A DNA stretch of 64,000 bases, taken from assembly GCA_027575765.1 (NCBI GenBank), contig JANBPT010000058.1, positions 1 to 64,000 on the forward strand. Reading direction: 5' to 3'. Under the pieces are notes generated by a model. The model saw only the letters and a list, made by a program, of their open reading frames with translations. It did not search any database and was not told where the DNA came from. This DNA comes from Tieghemiomyces parasiticus. Taxonomy: Eukaryota > Kickxellomycota > Dimargaritomycetes > Dimargaritales > Dimargaritaceae. Position 1 is the first letter of the stretch. Each line of letters begins with the position of its first letter. Below, in pieces: positions 47,701 through 55,333 of this stretch. The position numbers and the translations under genes are program-made.

Positions 47701-48381
47701 GCCGCGATGGAATTAGCCCAGATGTGCGTCCAGGCCCAGTGGGACACCGAGTCCCCGTTGAAACAGGTGCCGTTCTTTACCCGTGACTTAATCCGTGCGG
47801 CCCGCGAGGCGGGGGTGGAGTCGGTGTTCGACCTGATGGAGATGGAGGATGCCGACCGCCAGGCCCTGCTGGCCCCGCTGCAGCCCCGCCAGATCGCCGA
47901 GGTGGCCGCGTTCGTCAACCGCTACCCGGAGATTGAAGTCCAGTACGATGTCCCAGACCGTGAACAGCTGGTCACCGGCCAAGCAGCCAGTGTCCGCGTG
48001 GTCCTCGAGCGGGAGGTCAACGACGAGGACGAGGACGATGAAGAGAAGAGTAAGGCTGCCCAACCCCCGGTCAACGTCGGTCCCGTGGTGGCCAAATACT
48101 TCCCGTACGCCAAGGACGAAGGCTGGTGGCTTGTCCTGGGGGATCCCAAGACTCACACGCTGGCCTCTATCAAGCGGGTCAACTTCCAGCAACGCCTTAA
48201 CGTCAAGCTTGATTTCATGGCCCCCGAACAGCCCGGCGATTACACGTACCAGCTATACCTCATGTGCGACTCATACCTTGGATGTGATCAGGAGTTCGAG
48301 GTCAAGCTGCACGTTGAACCTGATGATGATGCGGACGAGGAGAGCGGGTCTGACAGCGGCGAGGAGTCTAGTGAGAATTAG
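41728..48381 (+). CDS. BRR2: Brr2, U5 snRNP helicase of the spliceosome
   Basis: One uninterrupted frame of 2217 residues. The N-terminus has the family hallmark YRYAANSNLVLQAD, followed by an acidic region (about 205-260). Cassette 1 is intact: motif I APTGAGKTNVA at about 535-545, motif II DEIH near 651, motif III SAT near 688 and motif VI MLGRAGRP near 887, followed by a Sec63-like module. Cassette 2 has a Walker A loop (GAPPGSGKTVCAE, about 1381) but DDLH at motif II, ATS instead of SAT, and MAGLACRP at motif VI, as expected for the non-catalytic second cassette. A second Sec63-like unit and an acidic tail end the protein. Family knowledge: Brr2 unwinds U4/U6 during spliceosome activation. 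The absence of introns in a 6.6 kb gene stands out here. Confidence 0.98.
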   Translation: MAEEFAKNDQYRYAANSNLVLQADRSGLARRGKEPTGEAETLWGKVDIRDMGTRAQRETAPVQRKAKKTHKRPTGGDGHGRTSTVLAAAADLEGLNYHPRTPETRAVLDLILALIHPYLGDQSQEVIRSAADEVLEVLKNDHLRDPDRHKEIDTVLDSRLTADQFAKLVQLGKRITDYHPDDGSGAGDEDGKTPRPGRDADTLDDELGVAVVFDQGDEEDETSDEENDNEDDDAAAMDEDNEVVVGAKVTDTAAANDEVDAGDHNERTEETVYLRGTQGAAGPDRVQPQDVDAFWLQRLIGRAYPDSHVTAEKTTDCLALLASADLSTRECENQLMELFDYTHFDMVKLLTHNRDAVYWGTMLARSAGRDEEHRAVREQMRVRGLTDLLAAVDGSTDAEAEDTSAWVPSADGDRSLSPDRQARRAPRATVAGAVPSRAPQQALDLEALAFHQGGHLMANRRCRLPDGSFKRTRKGYEEIHVPAPTAPPFADTETLVPIAELPTWAQPAFGGNTSLNRVQSQLYPAAFQGDANLLLCAPTGAGKTNVAMLTILRTVSAFRDPATGIIDADRFKIVYVAPMKALVQEVVGNLGARLEPLGLRVAELTGDVQLTKQQIAETQVLVTTPEKWDVVTRKATDRSYTNLVRLIIVDEIHLLHDDRGPVLESIVARTLRAVETTKEPVRLVGLSATLPNYADVAAFLRVDPAVGLFHFDAAYRPCPLKQEFIGITERKAIKRLQVMNEVTYDKVMEQAGRNQTLVFVHSRKETVKTARAVRDLALERDTIGQFLRQAAASREVLQTEAATARDPALQELLPFGFAVHHAGLVRTDRTLVEELFADGHIQVLVSTATLAWGVNLPAHSVIIKGTQVYNPSRGAWTELSPQDVLQMLGRAGRPQFDTFGEGIIITTQRELQFYLSLLNEQLPIESQLLSRLPDLLNAEVALGTVRSRADAVRWLGYTYLYVRMLRNPALYGAADPADDPALLQRRTDLAHAAALALEKSRLIRYDARTGTIQGTELGRIASHYYLGHTSVATYDRHLTPTMGEIELFRLFALSGEFAAIPVREEEKLELAKLLERVPVPVKEGVDEPTAKVNVLLQAYISQLRLDGFALVADLVYVTQSAGRILRAMFEICLKCRWAQLARRVLAMCKMVERRMWGSMSPLRQFKFLPADLLRRLERKAIPWERFHDMDPHALGELVMNAKAGAVLHKCVHQVPRLNVRAHVQPVTRSLLRFELTLTPDFLWDERVHGRAEGFWLLVEDVDAEMVLYAEPFVLKQSYATDEHVTVFTVPLGEPLPPNYFVSAVSDRWLGSETRLPVSFKHLLLPDRYPPPTELLDMQALPVTALRHPAAEARYRAAGVSTFNPVQTQTFNALYHTDLNAFVGAPPGSGKTVCAEFALLRLWNQPAPEDLAVRRRAVYLAPHADSLALRLRDWRRAFPDRVFESLSGELTADLKLLERADVVLATPAQWDVVSRRWMQRRHVQSVGLVLADDLHMIGSASGPTYEVVVSRMRFMAAQLQNGLRLVGLATSLANARDVGDWLGVADSAAFFNFNPLVRPVPLEISIQSFKVPHFPSLMLAMARPAYLAAGEAADAGRNALVFVPSRRQCRLTAAELLHLAAADDVPDRFRGDAAKTDTAMDEDGEEDPVADLLSHVTDPALAELLAQGVGYYHETLTEGDRRVVAALFQRGALRALVAAREACWGLGLHAHTVVVMGAQYYDGREHRYADYPVPEVLQMAGLACRPGVDPAGRCVLLCQSHKKDFYKKFLHEPLPVESHLDQSLHDHFNAAVVTRTVENYQDAVDFLTWTFLYRRLTKNPNYYGLQGVSPSHLSDHLSELVETTLDDLAATKCIAVEDEANVTPLNLGMIAAYYNISYITIETFSISLTEETRLKGLLEVVSAAAEFEPFAVRHREDAVLRRIYERVPVKLARPDFRTAHVKCSVLLQAHFARLQLPPDLASDQAQILGKVIPLLQAAVDVLSSHGWLRPALAAMELAQMCVQAQWDTESPLKQVPFFTRDLIRAAREAGVESVFDLMEMEDADRQALLAPLQPRQIAEVAAFVNRYPEIEVQYDVPDREQLVTGQAASVRVVLEREVNDEDEDDEEKSKAAQPPVNVGPVVAKYFPYAKDEGWWLVLGDPKTHTLASIKRVNFQQRLNVKLDFMAPEQPGDYTYQLYLMCDSYLGCDQEFEVKLHVEPDDDADEESGSDSGEESSEN

Positions 48382-48731
48382 GGTGTTATGTAGAGGCCTG
48401 CTGTTTATCATTATGATCTATACCCACATTTTCTATCGGTTTTAGCGCCTTCATGTTTTAGTAAATTAATATCATCTAACAATGGAACACGGACATTGCT
48501 TGGGCTTGGAATACTATTGCTGGCCAGTATATTCGACTGGCAGCCTACCGGTCAAGTGGACACGTCATTAATGCGAGGCTTTACGAACGTTGTTGATGGG
48601 GGTACGCTCGACAGGCTTTGAGAAGATGCCCCGCGGCACTTGACGGTCAACCCCACATGTACCCCTTTGCCCCTCGACATCCTCATTGCACGATTCTCAT
48701 TTGTCAATTACAACAGCTTCTAACTTCCGCC
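48382..48731. other. Intergenic region before frataxin gene
   Basis: About 350 bases of BRR2 3' flank and frataxin promoter; nothing specific visible. Confidence 0.5.
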
Positions 48732-49633
48732 ATGGCACGCCTACCTAACCTCTTCACCACTGGGGTTGCCTCTCTGCGGCGGCACCTCCTACCGGCCGAC
48801 CGGGTGCCGCCTGGACGGCGACTGATTAGCAGCGCCCGTATTCCGGACCGCGTCGCTATTAGCCGTCAAGCTGCCCTTGTAACCGGCACCTTCGGTGCCG
48901 CTGCCCTTCGCCCCGCCCAGACCACTTGTTCATTCGCCCTGCAGCCGCGTCGCACTACCCATTCTGCCTCGGGATTCGTGATCAGGTAGGTAGAACGGCC
49001 TCCAGCGAATAGAGAACGTAGTGCGCAATGCTAATGAAATACTCGTCCGTTACGTAGGAATTCTATTAACAGGCCAGGCTAGCTACCTTGCTGCTCCACC
49101 GACATGTGCCTGAATTATTGCTAGCGACCTGACCGACTCCGAGTACCACGACATCTCCCGGGATACCATGGAGACCCTACATGACAACCTCGAGGTACTG
49201 TGCGAGGAAACCGATTTGCCAGGTTTTGACGTTGAATACACTGTAAGTGACAAACTCTATTACCTGTCCGTGCCTTGTCTCGACGATACTTCTGTTCAAT
49301 AGATAGGGTATACGTCTGGCGCTTGGCCCGAGCCCCGCCCTCACAGCTCTTTTTTTATTGCGTCGCCTCTTTGCTTCACCTTATATTGCCTACCCGACTT
49401 ATGTACAGAGTGGTGTAATGACCTTGTGTCTGGGGAGCCATGGCACCTACGTAGTCAACAAGCAGCCGCCCAATAAGCAGATTTGGTTGTCGTCACCGAC
49501 CAGCGGGCCCAAACGGTTTGACTACGACCGGGGGTCGGGCCGGTGGTTCTACCACCGTGACAGCAGCACCTTGGACGGGCTCCTCAATACTGAGCTATCC
49601 GCCATCGTCGGGGATGCTGTTAAGGTCTTGTGA
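48732..49633 (+). CDS. YFH1: Frataxin, mitochondrial Fe-S assembly factor
   Basis: Three exons, 48732-48985, 49125-49242 and 49409-49633, phases closing; 198 residues. Exon 1 encodes a long Arg/Ala-rich mitochondrial presequence of about 85 residues ([11 protein letters not shown] through SASGFVI). Exon 2 begins the acidic helix of frataxin ([18 protein letters not shown]), which in the family binds iron and the sulfurtransferase complex. Exon 3 gives the beta sheet ([20 protein letters not shown], then [19 protein letters not shown]) and the C-terminal helix ([13 protein letters not shown]). The NKQxxxxQIWLSSP block is the family signature and carries the conserved Trp. It acts in the mitochondrial matrix as an activator of the Nfs1-Isu1 machinery. 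The upstream start at 48618 is not an ATG-led conserved extension. Confidence 0.95.
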
Positions 49634-50233
49634 GGAAGGTGCACATGGATAAGGATATACCTCCTGCGCAGGGTCCTCTGGCATTTCATGGCTGGAGGAA
49701 CTAGGCCGTAGCCCGACGCAATTGCTCCTCCACCCTGATTAGACACAATAAACCGGTGATAGCTATGAGAGTAGAGTAGAGTAGATGCGAAATGCTTTTC
49801 GGCGGATAAGCCTAAAGTACATCGCTAGCTTTAGCATGGCTTTCCGGCCTAGGGAATGACCTTGGTGCCGCCAGGGAAGAGTGTCAGCATATTGAGCTAC
49901 TGTCATAGCCGGGGCCTGGGGACTGGCCTGCCAAAGTATGGTTCCTTGTAAGCAATGCGTGACTAGCCCTATCTGAATAGGCATCCTGCGGCCTGGTCGC
50001 CAAACTCCTTACCCCGCCACTGCATCTACCATCTTCGTGTTCACTCATATCTGCATTCACCCCACCAGTACCGCGATTTCGTCTCTGGGCTGTCGCTTAG
50101 CCCGCTTTTATCCCTACCGTCGAGATTTGACTGGTAATCCTCCATCGCTTGCGGCCATCGCTAAAAGTATCCCCTCCCCAGCGTCCACCTTCCCGCTCAG
50201 TGGGGTTCTACCCTTGGCGTTTCCCCTACCCGG
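49634..50233. other. Intergenic region before AP-3 beta gene
   Basis: About 600 bases with frataxin 3' flank and a pyrimidine-rich stretch (50000-50220) before the AP-3 beta start. No gene supported. Confidence 0.5.
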
Positions 50234-52912
50234 ATGGCTGAGTACTTTAACCGCGCGGCGGCCCTGGCCCAGAGCGCGGCGGAGCTCTCCAAGCGCGTAT
50301 CAGAGGGCCTGGTCGAAAACGCCAAGGACTTCGGGTTCGAGAACCCGGTGCAATTCTACGATACGGCCGAACTCAAACTGTCGGACGTGCGTGAGAAGCT
50401 AGCCTCGCGGGCGGACCGCGATAAACTGGAAGGCATGAAACGGCTAGTGGCCGTGATTGCGAAGGGCCACGACGCCTCACCGTACTTCCCCGATGTGGTC
50501 AAGAACGTGGCCGTAGGCAACTTGGAGATCCGCCAGCTGGTCTACATTTATCTGCTTCGGTACGCCGAACAGGAACAGGACCTGGCCCTGCTGGCCATTA
50601 ATACCTTTCAGAAGGATCTGAGCGATACCCATGCCGGCATCCGCGTCATGGCTCTCCGCGTGCTGTCTAGCATCCGTGTGCCGCTAATTAGTTCCATTGT
50701 CATGATGGCCATCCAGAAGGGAGTCACCGACCGCTCCTCGTCCGTGCGCAAGACCGCGGCGTACGCTATCCCCAAATTATACAGCCTCGACCCCGAGACC
50801 GCCCCCGGATTGGTGGCGGTGGTCCGCGTCCTGCTGAACGATAACAGTCCCATTACCATCGGGAGTGCCATCCAGGCTTTCAACGAGGTCTGTCCCGACC
50901 GGTTTGACCTTATCCACCCGCATTTCGCCAAACTGTGTGATATGCTCATCGACGCTGACGAGTGGGGCCAGATCGCTATTGTCAACCTCCTCCTGCGCTA
51001 CGCTCGGACTCAGTTTACCAACCCCAATCCGGTCCCTTTAAAACCCGAGGTCGACGGGTCGGCCGCCCGTGTGTCCTCAGGTCGATCGGCTGAAGGGTAC
51101 GAGTCCATCTCCGACGACGATGACCAACACACCACTGATTCAACCTCGTCGACTTCGCCACCGGCCCTTGACCCGGACCACGTTCTCCTCCTCCAAGCCT
51201 TCTGGCCGCTCCTCCAGAGTGACAACTGCGCGGTGGTCATGGCAGTGGTGGCAGCCCTTTACCACCTTGGCCCCGTCGGCGACCTTCCTCGGGTGGTCAA
51301 ACCGCTGATCCGGGTGCTGCGTGCGGGCCACGAACTCGAGTACGCCGTGCTCACTCAGGTGGCCGTTATCTGTGACCGAAGGCCCGATCTATTCCACGGC
51401 CACCTCCGTCATTTTTTTGTGGTGCCAACCGATCCGGCTTACGTTTGGCAACTCAAACTGCGAATCCTGCGCGCCGCCGTCTCCCCGCCCCACACCCCCA
51501 CGCTTTTGCGGGAACTCCAGCGGTACCTCCAAACGGGATCCACCGATCTAGTGCGCGCCACCGTGCTCACCATAGCCCACTGCGCCGTTACGCTGCCCCG
51601 TGAAGCCGGGCACCGCGACCCATGTTTGCGCGGCCTTATCATTCTAACCCGCCACCGGGACGCCGACATCGCCGGGTACGCTGTGGAAAGTCTGCGCACG
51701 GTGATCCTCGCCGGGTGCGCAGCCGATTGTCTCCATGCCGTCCTAGTAGATCTGCTCAGTCTCCTCACGGGCCCCACCACCCCGACTGCGCGCGCCGCTA
51801 TTTACGATTTGGTCGGCCGCCACGCCGCAGATCTGCACGATCACGTGGTAGATGCCCTAAGACTCGGTGGCCGCATGTTCCGCGAGGAACCTGCCGAGGT
51901 TAAACTGCAGATCATTACTCTGGCCGCCCGCGCCTTAGCCACATTGTGCCTCGACCCAGCAAAGCCTATGCCAGAGGAACAGGAGGAAGTGGATAGTGAG
52001 GAAGGGCAGCGCTCTCCCCCTATAGCGCCGTTGGCTCGCTACCTTTTCACCCTGGCCCGGTACGACCTTGAGTTTGACGTCCGCGACCGTGCGCGGTTCC
52101 TTCAGGCACTCGTCCAACCGATCCTCGACCGCGAAGCCGGCACGCCACCACCGGACGAGCCGCACCTGGCTGCCTTGCAGACGGCCTTAGCCCAGGCGTT
52201 TCTAGAGGACGATGCGCAACCTTCGGCCATAGTTAAGGCGCCCACGGGTCCGGCGTCCTCACAAGGTACGACCAGCCAATTCACCCTCGGCTCTTTGGCC
52301 CTGGTCTTGGGCCGCCCTGTGCCCGGGTACCACAATCTGCCCACCTGGCCGACCACCCGGCCGTCGCCAGTAGACCGTGGCACTGGCCAACCGGCCAGCA
52401 TGTCCGCCGTGCCCTCGGCTCGGTCGGCCCTGTACGACGCCCACCCACGCATCATCGCTACCGCCTCGGCTGTCGAATCGAGTACGAGCAGCGGCGGCCA
52501 CCGGACCGCTGCCACCGCCCGTGCCGCGGCACCCGGGAAACACTTCAAGACGCTGGATGATTTCTATAGCGACGACGATACTGCCGAGATTTTAGCGGCG
52601 GCGGCGGCCAAGGCCAACCCGGCATCATCGGGGGCTTTCCCATCGCACAAGGGACGAAGCCAGTACCAGGAATCCGAATCTGACGAGCTTTCGTCCTCGT
52701 CGCCCGTCCACGCTAAGGAAGTCACAATGGGCCGGGACGGTGCGGAGTATTCCTATTCGGATTCGTACGATTCGTATTCGGCAGATAGCAGCACCACTGG
52801 CAGTAGTTTCTATTCGTCAGGCGAGGGTCGGAGCGACTACGACTCAGAAGACCCGTCTGACAGCGATGACGGCCCCACCTCTGAGAAGCGGACCCTCGTC
52901 AGCCAGGCATAG
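50234..52912 (+). CDS. APL6: AP-3 adaptor complex subunit beta
   Basis: Single exon, 892 residues. The N-terminal trunk of HEAT-type repeats occupies the first 550 or so residues, with family-typical blocks (DRDKLEGMKRLVAVIAKGHD; YFPDVVKNVAVGNLEIRQLV; YIYLLRYAEQEQDLALLAIN; TFQKDLSD). An acidic Ser/Thr insert lies near residues 293-312. The C-terminal 250 residues form an extended hinge with Lys-, Ala- and then Ser/Asp/Tyr-rich low-complexity sequence (a YSYSDSYDSYSADSS run), typical of AP-3 beta rather than AP-1/2 beta. No ear domain is recognisable after it. Family knowledge: AP-3 carries cargo from Golgi or endosome to the vacuole/lysosome. Confidence 0.93.
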   Translation: MAEYFNRAAALAQSAAELSKRVSEGLVENAKDFGFENPVQFYDTAELKLSDVREKLASRADRDKLEGMKRLVAVIAKGHDASPYFPDVVKNVAVGNLEIRQLVYIYLLRYAEQEQDLALLAINTFQKDLSDTHAGIRVMALRVLSSIRVPLISSIVMMAIQKGVTDRSSSVRKTAAYAIPKLYSLDPETAPGLVAVVRVLLNDNSPITIGSAIQAFNEVCPDRFDLIHPHFAKLCDMLIDADEWGQIAIVNLLLRYARTQFTNPNPVPLKPEVDGSAARVSSGRSAEGYESISDDDDQHTTDSTSSTSPPALDPDHVLLLQAFWPLLQSDNCAVVMAVVAALYHLGPVGDLPRVVKPLIRVLRAGHELEYAVLTQVAVICDRRPDLFHGHLRHFFVVPTDPAYVWQLKLRILRAAVSPPHTPTLLRELQRYLQTGSTDLVRATVLTIAHCAVTLPREAGHRDPCLRGLIILTRHRDADIAGYAVESLRTVILAGCAADCLHAVLVDLLSLLTGPTTPTARAAIYDLVGRHAADLHDHVVDALRLGGRMFREEPAEVKLQIITLAARALATLCLDPAKPMPEEQEEVDSEEGQRSPPIAPLARYLFTLARYDLEFDVRDRARFLQALVQPILDREAGTPPPDEPHLAALQTALAQAFLEDDAQPSAIVKAPTGPASSQGTTSQFTLGSLALVLGRPVPGYHNLPTWPTTRPSPVDRGTGQPASMSAVPSARSALYDAHPRIIATASAVESSTSSGGHRTAATARAAAPGKHFKTLDDFYSDDDTAEILAAAAAKANPASSGAFPSHKGRSQYQESESDELSSSSPVHAKEVTMGRDGAEYSYSDSYDSYSADSSTTGSSFYSSGEGRSDYDSEDPSDSDDGPTSEKRTLVSQA

Positions 52913-53299
52913 CAGCCGAGGCTGTGTGCGTGTGTGTGTTTTGGTGGAGGGAAGGATTTGATTTCTCCTAAAAAGTCATTTGCCCGCATTGACAAATACA
53001 GATACCTTCCATAATCCTTTCACTGTTTAAATTCCTACACCCCTTGAAAATACTAATCAGAAGAACATTTTGAGACGAGATGATATTCAATTAATCAAGT
53101 GATAACCTGGCAAGGCCCATCGAGTTTGAAAGCACTATAAAAAAAAGGCAAAAAAGAGATGGTTGAACGGTAGGACTACATATAGAACAGAGCGCAATGG
53201 TAGGGGAGTTAGGAAGGCGAGTACGGAATGTTTCGGTACATCATGAGGAAGGCAGCCATAGGAGCGTAGGCAGAGAGCTTGAGCTCACCCTGAGCGAGT
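52913..53299. other. Convergent intergenic region
   Basis: Lies between the 3' ends of AP-3 beta and the HMG-box gene. It contains a GT repeat near 52926-52940 and A runs near 53139-53155. No gene. Confidence 0.5.
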
Positions 53300-54760
53300 T
53301 TACCCCTCATCTGGGACGTCCGAACCCAGCTCAATGTCACCCTCCTCCTCTTCGTCACCTAGTGCTTCTTCCTCATCAGCGGGGTCGGCTAGTAACGAGC
53401 CGTCGTCGTCGCCTGGAGACCGCGGGGCGGCTGAGCCTTCGGCGGAGAGCGGGCGCTCCGGAATGTCGGCGGCTGGGACAGACGAGGCCGCTTCAGCAAT
53501 CCCCGCTGCCTTTTCGGCCTTAGCCGTCGTGCGGTACTCGTCGTACTCCCGATGGTAGGCATCGTAGTAAGGCTGGTGGTGATACCCCAATTAAGAAAAG
53601 GAGTGGGAAGGGGGAGGTAGGAGTTATCAGTACACATGGCTCATACGGTTAGCCCGGGATTGTCGATATCGATAGCAAGTAAATCCAAGTCACCGTCGGG
53701 CCACCCGCCGTTCTACAATTTCCCGAACTTACCTGCTTTTCCACTGATGGCAGCTGGTTCCAATTGTCGCTAATCAGCCGGGTAAGGTCGGTGCTGCTGT
53801 CGTTACCGTGCACCGCCTTGAGCCGGGCCAGTTCCTGGTCGCGGTACCGGAAGTAGGCATTCTGGGGTTTCTTGGGGGCGTTAGGGTCTTTGGGTCGCCG
53901 AGTCCGACGCTTCTTCTTGAGCGGGCCCTCGACCTCGTGGCTACTGTGGGCCGCAGTGTCGGTCTCGCCGCCGAAATCATCCGCAAACGAGTATGGATGC
54001 TGGGGTTGAAGGTGAAACGCGAGGGCGGCAGCAGATATATCGTCGTCGGAACTAAACAGCTCGTCGACCTCCTCGGCGGTGATATATGACGCCCAGACTT
54101 CGGGCTGGTACCGGCCTGTGCGGAGAATCTCGTGGTCCTCCGCATCTACCGCTGCCTGGAGCGAAGGTTTCTGGGCCAGGAGACGTAGGATACCCGCCCG
54201 GTCGATCGCGGAAGGGTCTAGGTGTACCACCTCTTGCTTAATACTAGATGGCGTAAGGAACCATATGGGCAGCAGTTTGGAGATATTTGGCGGTAATGGT
54301 TAGATAGAAAAAAGCGTGTGGGCCTAGCTAGGGGAAAAGCCGAGCCTAGACAGGTGCCTATTGTGGAGGTATCGGCGGTTCGCAAATTCACTGACGGCGG
54401 TTGGAGAGGACTTACCGAAGGTCGGCCTTGAGTCGCCGCAGTTTCATTTTGAGCCGGGACGTGGCCATAGCGTAGCTCATGGTGCGCTGGAGGATGGGTG
54501 GTGTGGAGAGTAGCACAGGCGCAGGGCGGGGTTAGACTCTACCTGAAGGGAAGGGGTGCGGGTCGGTGGCTGCTACCGACTTCGTGAAGTGGGCGCTTCA
54601 CTAGCAGATGGGCCCGCACAGTGGCACGGACTCTACATGTCTATGACCGGTGAGAGCGGTCAGTAGGGTCCCTGGCACTTACGAACTGAGCTTCGGTAAT
54701 GGCCTCCTGCGACATTTTGGTTTCTATCGGGATGTTGCCTAGTGGCGACAGGTGGGTCAT
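53300..54760 (-). CDS. HMG-box protein, possibly an INO80-type (Nhp10-like) subunit
   Basis: Four exons read right to left: 54683-54760, 54416-54486, 53733-54243 and 53300-53572, all phases closing; 310 residues. An internal ATG at 54715 is an alternative start. Exons 1-2 encode a basic helix suited to a coiled coil (SRLKMKLRRLKADLRIK). An acidic stretch with a basic patch (KKKRRTRRPKD) leads into one HMG box, starting PNAPKKPQNAYFRYRDQE in exon 3 and continuing across the intron at VEKQ/PYYDAYHREYDEY. The C-terminal tail is strongly acidic (DEEEALGDEEEEGD). Family knowledge: a coiled-coil N-terminus with a single HMG box and an acidic region occurs in fungal INO80 subunits such as Nhp10/Nht1; other single-box chromatin proteins remain possible. 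Probably nuclear and DNA-binding. Confidence 0.85.
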
Positions 54761-54843
54761 GGTCGTTGTCAAGGAATGGGACGGAGGGGTTCAGGGCAGG
54801 GTGTAACAGCCAGGATTCGGCGAACAAAGGTGCAAATATGTGA

Positions 54844-55333
54844 TTAGGACAATGTCTTCGATAGCAGAGGAAGTGGACGGGGGGTTAACGATGGGCCCTG
54901 CGGCAAAGTAGTATTGAAGGCCAATAAAAATCTGTGGAGGGCAGTGGGCTGGCGGAATGCCGTGGAATGGCAGACGTACCTTTTCGCCGCTGGTAGTGTC
55001 TGGTTATCCTGGCTATACACTTTCGTCCAAACGGAAGGTGGTGGCACAGATTCCGTGAGGGCACCAGTCAAGGCACAGAAAAGTAGTGGGAGGCGGGGAA
55101 AGAGGGAATCGTGTGGAGGCGACCTTTTGTTAGTAGTCGGGCGGAAGGCCATAGTTTCTAGGCCTAAGTGAGGTAGTATGCTTTCCTTTTTCCCCTCTAT
55201 GGCCATGCGTTGCCACGGCGAAGCACCTTCCAGAGTGGCCGTCGCCCAACTTACACTTTTGTAAGCCTCGCTTGCAGCGCACTGCTCGGCTAGCGCCTTG
55301 ACCTCCATGACCTTGTTGAATGTGGTGGAGCTC
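54844..55333 (-). CDS. Possible small intron-containing gene, function unknown
   Basis: An ATG at 55333 opens a protein-like exon of 27 codons (MSSTTFNKVMEVKALAEQ, ending AYKS) that stops at a perfect GTAAGT. A second block beginning DNQTLPAAK follows an ATAGCCAG acceptor near 55010 and is followed by a GTACGT donor; the frame then runs to a stop at 54844. The downstream structure is uncertain. It could be a short independent gene or an upstream exon whose partners I could not place. It does not join in frame to the HMG-box gene that follows. No family recognised. Confidence 0.3.

Noticed and set aside
42082..47918. Many long minus-strand and alternate-frame open frames across BRR2
   Set aside because: Shadows of the GC-rich BRR2 coding sequence.
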